DNA from: Pseudomonadota bacterium
GTDB lineage: Bacteria; Pseudomonadota; Alphaproteobacteria; Caulobacterales; Caulobacteraceae
Length of the DNA: 33,278 nucleotides
Reading direction: 5' to 3'
Assembly (NCBI GenBank): GCA_963205005.1
Contig: CAUJHW010000162.1
Location: 1 to 33,278 of the forward strand
In this document: one piece after another, positions 28,685 to 33,278 of the stretch
How the letters are laid out: the number at the start of each line of letters is the position of its first letter
Numbering within the stretch: position 1 is the first letter of the stretch
Notes under the pieces: model-generated
Database searches by the model: none
Seen by the model: only the letters and a program-made list of their open reading frames with translations
What the model was told of the DNA's origin: nothing
Made by a program: the position numbers and the translations under genes

Positions 28685-28740
28685 GCCATCCCTGCCGCTA
28701 CGGCAACAAACTGAGCACTGGCGCCGCCGGCAGGGACGGC
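28685..28740. repeat. Inverted repeat upstream of the SDR gene
   Basis: A 13-bp arm at 28685-28697 (GCCATCCCTGCCG) matches 28728-28740 in 12 of 13 positions as an inverted repeat, with a 30-bp spacer. It ends 43 bp before the SDR start and lies in the intergenic region between the divergent hydrolase and SDR genes. It could be an operator or leader hairpin; it may also be a relic repeat. Confidence 0.4.
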
Positions 28741-28783
28741 GGCAATATCGGCGCGTTGCAGTGATGAGAATGGGGAACGCTCA

Positions 28784-29578
28784 ATGAAGATCGACAATAC
28801 GATCGCAGCCGTCGTCACAGGCGGAGCCTCGGGACTTGGCCGCGCCAGCGCCGAAGCGCTCGCCGCCGCCGGGGTCAAGGTCGCTATATTTGATGTGAAT
28901 GAGGCCGGCGGCCAGGAGGTGGCCACGGCCATCGGCGGGGTCTTCTGCAAGGTCGACATCACCTCCGAGGAAAGCGTCGTAGCAGGCTACGCCAAGGCGC
29001 GCGCGGCGCACGGACAGGAACGCATCGTGGTTCACTGCGCCGTCGTTTCCGGCGGCGGCAAGACGATCTCCTTCGACAAGGAGACCGGCAGCTACAAGCG
29101 CAACCCGACCGAGATGATCGCCCGCGCGGCCGACGGGATCTTCACGGCCAGCTACCGGATCGCCTCGCACGGGGCGCTCGGCATGGCCAATTCCGACCCG
29201 CTCAACGAAGATGGGGAGCGCGGCTGCATCATCCTGACCTCGTCGGCCGCCTCCCAGGACGGCCAGATCGGTCAGGTCGCCTATGGCGGCGGCAAGGGTG
29301 CGGTCAATTCCATGGTCCTGCCGATGGCGCGCGACCTGATGGACCTGGGCATCCGGGTGAATGCGATCCTCCCCGGCATCTTCGCCACGCCGCCGATGCT
29401 GTCGGTGAAGGACCGGGCGCCGTCGATCTTCGCGGGTCTCGCGGCCTCCGTGCCGTTCCCCAAGCGACTGGGCAATCCGCCCGAGTTCGGAAGCCTGGTC
29501 CTGGAACTTGCGCGCAACGGCTACTTCAACGGGCAGTGCATTCGCCTCGATGGCGCGATCCGGATGCCCCCGAGGTAG
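28784..29578 (+). CDS. Short-chain dehydrogenase/reductase, HSD10-like, with altered motifs
   Basis: A 264-residue NAD(P)-binding enzyme resembling 3-hydroxyacyl-CoA dehydrogenase type 2. The nucleotide motif is TGGASGLGRASAEALAAAG (residues 12-30), followed by IFDVNE with an acidic residue after beta 2, favouring NAD. The catalytic S153 or S154 and Y167-x-x-x-K171 are in SSAASQDG and VAYGGGKGAV. The tail GQCIRLDGAIRMPPR is typical of HSD10-like proteins. Two usual motifs differ: the NNAG/NCAG motif is HCAV, and the asparagine of the VNLxG helix seems replaced near residue 116-117. The enzyme probably still oxidises or reduces a hydroxyacyl or alcohol substrate, but the changes cast some doubt. 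ATG 28784 has GGGGA 7 nt upstream. It stands alone. Confidence 0.9.
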   Translation: MKIDNTIAAVVTGGASGLGRASAEALAAAGVKVAIFDVNEAGGQEVATAIGGVFCKVDITSEESVVAGYAKARAAHGQERIVVHCAVVSGGGKTISFDKETGSYKRNPTEMIARAADGIFTASYRIASHGALGMANSDPLNEDGERGCIILTSSAASQDGQIGQVAYGGGKGAVNSMVLPMARDLMDLGIRVNAILPGIFATPPMLSVKDRAPSIFAGLAASVPFPKRLGNPPEFGSLVLELARNGYFNGQCIRLDGAIRMPPR

Positions 29579-29647
29579 TCCGTTCCCCCCAGGGCAGACC
29601 TCGGTCCGCCAGCTTCCAGCCGCGCCGTCAAACGCGGCGCGCCTTCA

Positions 29648-29680
29648 CCCCCTCTTCCCCCGAGCGCCACGAAGAGGGGG
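29648..29680. repeat. CCCCCTCTTC hairpin repeat after the SDR gene
   Basis: CCCCCTCTTC (29648-29657) pairs perfectly with GAAGAGGGGG (29671-29680) over a 13-nt loop. It resembles the repeat at 27501-27551, so both belong to a dispersed GC-rich hairpin family. It may terminate transcription from the SDR gene. The rest of 29579-29858 (280 bp) shows no other structure I can support. Confidence 0.6.
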
Positions 29681-29858
29681 GAGAGGGGCGGCGCGGGTCG
29701 CACCACTTTTGAACGTCATGGCCGGGCCGGAGCAGCGGTTCTCGCAAGCTCAAGGGGGCTCTTGTCGTCCGGGTTGGGGCGCCTCCCCTCTCACTCCGCT
29801 TGGGAAGGGAAGAAATCACAATCGAATTTTGACTTCCTCCCGCGCGCATGTTCCCGTT

Positions 29859-30578
29859 ATGTTCATACCCGCCAGCGCCCTCCCCATCGACCTGCCCGAC
29901 GACGAGGCGGTGCTGCGCGAGGTCGCGGCGATGGATCTGGCGCTGGCCCGCAAGCACTTCGCCGAGGCCATGGCCGAGAGCGATCCGCAGATTTCCGCCG
30001 AACTCGGCCGTGCCTACCAGCGCATGGCCCGTTCGCTGCGCCAGTCCATCGCGCTCCGCGCCCGCCTGGCACAGGACGCCGAGAACCATCGCATCGCTCA
30101 CACGCCGATCTGGACCGGAGAGTCCGTCCTGGCCGCCTTCCGGCGCGCCCCGGCGACGGCGGCTGCCCGGCCCAAGTCCGCAGCGCCCGAAACCCCCGCC
30201 CCGGCCCGCGACGAGGACGCACATGTCCGCGCCCGCAAGGTCCAGCTCCGCCTGGCCCTGCAGACTGTCATCTGGTCCGAGCGTGAGGCCGGTGAGCTCG
30301 ACCGCGCCGCCGCCGCCCGCCTGCGCGACCGTGTCGACGATCTGCTCTGGCGCACCCAGCACCCGCCGGACTTCGCGGCCGGCCCGCTCGGCGACCATGT
30401 GGCCGCGCTGTGCGATGAGTTCGGCCTCACCTTCGACCCCGACTGGGCCGAACGCCGGCCGCCGCCGGACATCTGGGCAAATCCCGCTCCGTTCGAACCC
30501 TGCGACGGCGCGGACGAACCCGTTCCCCTCCCCAGTCCCGCCTGCGCCCACCCACGCCGGGCCACGCCCTCCGGATAG
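29859..30578 (+). CDS. Conserved alphaproteobacterial protein of unknown function
   Basis: A 239-residue cytoplasmic protein. The N-terminal half (about 12-80) is a charged helical segment (LPDDEAVLREVAAMDLALAR, KHFAEAMAESDPQISAELGR) that may form a helical bundle. A proline/alanine-rich linker lies near 100-118. A second helical part has VRARKVQLRLALQTVIWSER and LRDRVDDLLWRTQHPPDFAA, and the last 35 residues are proline-rich. No domain or catalytic motif is recognised. The ATG at 29859 has no clear Shine-Dalgarno sequence. It was preferred over the overlapping reading frame starting at 29848 because its product has balanced helical composition, whereas the other is rich in arginine, proline and serine as in a shadow frame. 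Confidence 0.65.
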   Translation: MFIPASALPIDLPDDEAVLREVAAMDLALARKHFAEAMAESDPQISAELGRAYQRMARSLRQSIALRARLAQDAENHRIAHTPIWTGESVLAAFRRAPATAAARPKSAAPETPAPARDEDAHVRARKVQLRLALQTVIWSEREAGELDRAAAARLRDRVDDLLWRTQHPPDFAAGPLGDHVAALCDEFGLTFDPDWAERRPPPDIWANPAPFEPCDGADEPVPLPSPACAHPRRATPSG

Positions 30579-30641
30579 CCCGCGGCTATGTCGCGCCGGC
30601 GCCTGTCGGTGCTAACCTTCCGGAAAAGCGGGAGGCGGCGG

Positions 30642-31634
30642 ATGTTGCGGACGATGCTGGGGGCGATGCTCGCCCTGGTGCTGGCGGGCGTGGCCCAGGC
30701 CCAGCCCGCACGGCTGGAAACCATCGAGCTCAGCTCGAAACTCGTGCCCTCGCCCGTGAAGGTGTCGGTCCTGCTGCCCGCCGGCTACGACGCGGCCAAG
30801 AGCCTGCCGCTGTTGCTGATGCTGCACGGGGGCGGGGGCGACAACGGCTTCCTGACCACCATGCGTCCCATCGTCGAGGCGGCCTGGGCGGCCGGAGAAT
30901 TCCCGCCCGCGGTGGTGGTGACGCCCGACGTCGGGCGCTCGCTCTACATGGACTACCGCGACGGCTCGCAGAAATGGGAGACCTTCCTGGTCACCGAGAT
31001 GATCCCCGAGCTTCGCCGCCGCTACGGCCTGTCGGCCGAACGCAGCAAGACCGTGGTGACCGGCATTTCCATGGGCGGCCTGGGCAGCCTCAGGCTGGGC
31101 TTCGACCACCCCGAGGTGTTCGGCGGGCTCGCCGCGCTGGAGGCCGGCATCGAGCCGGCGCTCAGCTTCGACGACGTGAAGATGCGCAACCGCTTCCAGC
31201 GCAACGACCAGTTCTTCGGGACCATCTTCGGCAATCCGGTCGACCGGGCGTTCTGGCGAAAGGCCAACCCGGCCAACATGGTGCTCGACAACCGCGAGAA
31301 GATCCTCGCCTCGGGCCTGTCGATCTACATCGAGGTCGGCGACCTCGACATGTTCCACCTCGATGAGGGCGTCGAGTTCCTTCACCGGGTGATGTGGGAC
31401 CACGGCATCCCGCACGAGTACCGGCTGGTGCGCGGCGCCGATCACCTCGGCAAGACCATGCAGCCGCGCATGCGCGATGCGCTGAAGTTCCTGAACCTGC
31501 ACGTCCTGAACCCGCCGCCGGCCGACACCAGCTTCGCGGCCAACAAGGCCACGATCGACCGGCTGCGCCGCGCCATGGGCGTGCCCGACGACCAGGCCCG
31601 CCCGCCCTTCCCGTCCACGAGCCCGCCGAAATGA
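30642..31634 (+). CDS. Secreted esterase, esterase D / PF00756-like
   Basis: A 330-residue exported alpha/beta-hydrolase. The signal peptide is residues 1-20 (MLRTMLGAMLALVLAGVAQA). The fold shows VSVLLPAGYD, LPLLLMLHGGGGDNGFLTTM with the oxyanion region, the nucleophile elbow TGISMGGLGSLRLGFDHPEV with S143, the acid in YIEVGDLDMFHL (D234 or D236), and H268 in VRGADHLGKTM. PF00756 members include S-formylglutathione hydrolase, mycolyltransferases and feruloyl esterases; the substrate here is unknown. ATG 30642 has GGAGG 6 nt before it; an ATG at 30588 lies upstream of that site. Its stop overlaps the next start as ATGA (31631-31634), so both are probably translated from one message. Confidence 0.9.
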   Translation: MLRTMLGAMLALVLAGVAQAQPARLETIELSSKLVPSPVKVSVLLPAGYDAAKSLPLLLMLHGGGGDNGFLTTMRPIVEAAWAAGEFPPAVVVTPDVGRSLYMDYRDGSQKWETFLVTEMIPELRRRYGLSAERSKTVVTGISMGGLGSLRLGFDHPEVFGGLAALEAGIEPALSFDDVKMRNRFQRNDQFFGTIFGNPVDRAFWRKANPANMVLDNREKILASGLSIYIEVGDLDMFHLDEGVEFLHRVMWDHGIPHEYRLVRGADHLGKTMQPRMRDALKFLNLHVLNPPPADTSFAANKATIDRLRRAMGVPDDQARPPFPSTSPPK

Positions 31635-32587
31635 TCGCCCGCCGCACCCTGCTTTCCGCTGCCCCGGCGCTCGCCCTAGCCCGCCCGGCCCTGGCCGCGC
31701 CGTCCAGAGACATCGCCGTCCGCGGCAGCAAGGCCTACAGCGAATCCGCCATGGTGATGTCGGTGTCCGCCGACGGATCGAGCGCGATCACCCTGCGGTT
31801 CTGCCGCTTCCCGGTGGAGGGCTACACCTGGCTCTGGTGCCATGTGCTGAAGGACGGCGAGCTCTACGCCTTCACCAGCCACGACCTGCCCTGCGCCTCC
31901 GACCGGCTGGCCGGGACGCCCGAGGCTGCCTACGCCGCCCCGCCGATGGCGGCATCGCTGATCCGGACCGGCCGCGGCGCACAGCTGTCCGACGTGCGCC
32001 TCAAGGCTGCCCTGCCCTTCCACCGTAGCACGACCGCCCCCCATGGCCCGGGCGCCTCGCCGGGACGCCTGGAAGGGCGCTTCACCCCCACCCGCGCCCT
32101 GGTCACCCAGGTCAACGAGGGCCGAGACGAGGTCTACGGGACCTTCCGCGCCGAGGTCTCGGTCGGGGGCAAGCGCTTTGTCCACGAAGGGCCCGCCAAG
32201 TTCCACGAGCAGCGGCAGGAGGCCGCCCGCTTCGACGTCCCGTTCTGCTACGGCTGGCTGGCCGGCAAGGGCGCGGCCTCGACCTTCCTGCTCGGCCCCA
32301 AGGCCGGCGGCGGCGGCTGGGTGCTGGACGGGACCGAGCATGTCGCCGGCGACATGCGGATCGACCCGCCAGGCATGGACCGCCAGGCGCTCTGGCGCAT
32401 GAAGTCCGGGTCCGACCTCCCCGGCCGGGTCCAGGCGCTCGTCCGCTACGAGATCCCCGTCTATGACCGCCGCTGGAACGGCAGCTTCGTGCGCGGCGAG
32501 GTGGGCGGACGCCCGATCGTCGGCGCCGTCAACGACTGGGTGACAGCCCCCGACATCTACGCCCCGGCGCGCGCCCGGACCGCCTGA
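31631..32587 (+). CDS. Exported protein with RR signal, coupled to the esterase; function unknown
   Basis: A 318-residue protein. Its first 23 residues (MIARRTLLSAAPALALARPA) have twin arginines followed by a hydrophobic stretch, Tat-like but without the full consensus. The body is beta-rich: SAMVMSVSADGSSAITLRF, VEGYTWLWCHVLKDGELYAF, ALVTQVNEGRDEVYGTFRAE, DVPFCYGWLAGKGAASTFLL and VYDRRWNGSFVRGEVGGRPI. This resembles the calycin-like fold of CrtC-type hydroxyneurosporene synthases, but I cannot claim it. The start ATG 31631 overlaps the esterase stop codon (ATGA), which implies translational coupling and a shared role in the envelope. No close motif evidence for a reaction. Confidence 0.75.
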   Translation: MIARRTLLSAAPALALARPALAAPSRDIAVRGSKAYSESAMVMSVSADGSSAITLRFCRFPVEGYTWLWCHVLKDGELYAFTSHDLPCASDRLAGTPEAAYAAPPMAASLIRTGRGAQLSDVRLKAALPFHRSTTAPHGPGASPGRLEGRFTPTRALVTQVNEGRDEVYGTFRAEVSVGGKRFVHEGPAKFHEQRQEAARFDVPFCYGWLAGKGAASTFLLGPKAGGGGWVLDGTEHVAGDMRIDPPGMDRQALWRMKSGSDLPGRVQALVRYEIPVYDRRWNGSFVRGEVGGRPIVGAVNDWVTAPDIYAPARARTA

Positions 32588-32703
32588 CCGTCGGGCGCCC
32601 GCCCCGGTTGACCTACTCGCGTTCGAGGCGCAATCTCGATCCATCGTCTGACTGAGACAGGCGGCAAGGGCGCGCTCCGGCGGCCCGCATCTGGGCGCCT
32701 CAG

Positions 32704-32773
32704 GGCGTCGGCGAACTTCCGGGGGACGCCGTTGGCGTCGGCCGCAGTCCGGCGTGGAGCCGCAAAGCTCCAC
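32704..32773 (+). other. Structured leader with alternative hairpins before a small membrane gene
   Basis: GACGCC at 32725-32730 can pair with GGCGTC upstream (32704-32709) or with GGCGTC downstream (32734-32739); the two hairpins exclude each other. A third, perfect 7-bp hairpin, GTGGAGC/GCTCCAC, lies at 32754-32773, ending 22 bp before the start at 32796. Such hexamers can arise by chance in GC-rich DNA. A possible weak promoter is TTGACC near 32606. The rest of 32588-32795 shows nothing else. Confidence 0.35.
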
Positions 32774-32795
32774 AACGAACATGCGAGGAAGCGCC

Positions 32796-32969
32796 ATGCA
32801 AACCGAGCCGCACTCCGGGGAAGTCCGCCATCAGAAGCCCAGGCACCTGGCCGAACGCTTCGAGGGCCTGGTCGGCGTGATCATGGTCATCGCCATCGCC
32901 ATCCTGGCGGTCGGCCTTGTCTACGGCATCCTGACCACCGGCAGCACCGACCCGAAGTGGATGCAGTAG
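32796..32969 (+). CDS. Small single-helix membrane protein (57 aa)
   Basis: A 57-residue peptide with a charged N-terminal part (residues 1-23, including HQKPRHLAERFE) and one transmembrane helix at about 25-46 (LVGVIMVIAIAILAVGLVYG), then a short tail, STDPKWMQ. Positive residues before the helix favour an N-in orientation. ATG 32796 was chosen over 32781 and 32754 because AGGAA lies 5 nt upstream. The function is unknown. Its stop codon is shared with a hairpin (32969-32984) that also covers the stop of the convergent acetyltransferase. Confidence 0.6.
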   Translation: MQTEPHSGEVRHQKPRHLAERFEGLVGVIMVIAIAILAVGLVYGILTTGSTDPKWMQ

Positions 32970-32984
32970 GGATCTACAGATCCC
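32969..32984. terminator. Hairpin spanning two convergent stop codons
   Basis: GGGATC-TACA-GATCCC forms a perfect 6-bp stem. It includes the last base of the plus-strand stop (32967-32969) and the whole minus-strand stop (32974-32976). It could slow transcription from both sides, but there is no T tract, so terminator status is doubtful. Confidence 0.35.
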
Positions 32985-33278
32985 GCGCCAGCACCAGATC
33001 GTCATAGGTGTTGGCGCCGACCTGGAACTGCCGGACGCCCGCCTGGCTGAAACCCTGGCGCGCGTAGAAGGCGATTGCGGCGTGGTTGATCCCATACACG
33101 CCGAGGAGCAGCCGGCGGGCGCCTGCCGCCGCCGCGGCCTCGCAGGCGGTCGCCATCATCCGCGCGCCAGTTCCGCCGCCCTGATACTTTGACAGCAGGT
33201 AGATGCGTTTGAGCTCCCGGTCGCCCACCTGCAGCGGCACGGGCAGGTCCGGCGGCGACAGCACCGCATAGCCGATCC
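32974..33278 (-). CDS. GNAT family N-acetyltransferase, N-terminus cut by window edge
   Basis: Transfers an acyl group from acyl-CoA to an amine of an unidentified substrate. The 100 or so visible residues run from the edge with IGYAVLSPPDLPV, then ELKRIYLLSKYQGGGTGARMMATACEAA. This contains the acetyl-CoA pyrophosphate-binding motif A (QGGGTGARM) after beta-4. It ends with NHAAIAFYARQGFSQAGVRQ and NTYDDLVLARDL, the usual GNAT beta-5 to beta-7 region. The frame is open to the edge on the left of beta-4, so the start lies beyond 33278; the internal GTG at 33264 is not convincing as a start. Confidence 0.9.
   Translation of the reverse strand, partial: IGYAVLSPPDLPVPLQVGDRELKRIYLLSKYQGGGTGARMMATACEAAAAAGARRLLLGVYGINHAAIAFYARQGFSQAGVRQFQVGANTYDDLVLARDL

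Noticed and set aside
29848..30615. A 255-codon frame overlapping the 29859 gene
   Set aside because: The product is dominated by Arg, Pro and Ser, like a frame-shifted shadow; the 29859 frame has balanced helical composition.

Overview
The window looks like chromosome of a Caulobacterales alphaproteobacterium, most like Phenylobacterium or Caulobacter. The basis is the high GC content, an RpoD of 651 residues with a long acidic non-conserved region, the DnaG and CarAB sequences, abundant secreted hydrolases, and short GC-rich intergenic repeats. The genus is an inference from sequence style, not a database match.

Layout. Positions 1-1061 hold a truncated P4-type tyrosine integrase pointing left, next to the 3' end of a CAU-anticodon tRNA (1228-1303). 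This looks like the right edge of an integrated element whose body lies outside the window. From 1410 to 10315 there is a mixed set of envelope and secreted proteins: a SIMPL protein, panD overlapping a lipoprotein gene, two serine hydrolases, small secreted proteins, a miniature flagellar rod-like protein, a DUF6152 protein, a 2OG-Fe(II) oxygenase-like protein and an M28 peptidase. Positions 10450-16921 carry rpoD and dnaG on the minus strand, with an opposite-strand secreted hydrolase between them. Next comes a compact ECF41 sigma-factor operon (16974-18792) with an excellent ECF41-type promoter in front. Positions 19003-20490 hold HAD, DUF1272 and DUF1330 genes. carA (20568) and carB (24194) are separated by a PD-(D/E)XK GxxExxY cassette, an ECF sigma/anti-sigma pair and a small gene. 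The right end (27615-33278) has two esterases, an SDR enzyme, unknown genes, a one-helix membrane peptide and a truncated GNAT acetyltransferase.

How genes work together. CarA and CarB form carbamoyl-phosphate synthase, feeding arginine and pyrimidine synthesis. DnaG and RpoD are core replication and transcription proteins. The ECF41 sigma, its AhpD-like partner and a four-helix membrane protein form a self-regulated unit. The second ECF sigma overlaps its anti-sigma gene by ATGA, implying coupled synthesis.

Most interesting structure. Three loci carry the same kind of terminal inverted repeat, built from 9-nt units around CACG(A/G)AA: 5516-5599, 18863-18998 and 21736-22242. The longest encloses a GxxExxY PD-(D/E)XK nuclease-fold gene, and the other two are empty. 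All three begin or end a short distance 3' of a host stop codon (about 2, 4 and 30 bp). This suggests a small nuclease-associated mobile element with non-autonomous derivatives. A second, unrelated repeat family (REP-like, core TCATCCCGGC) occurs at three intergenic sites, one of them a perfect 28-bp inverted pair.
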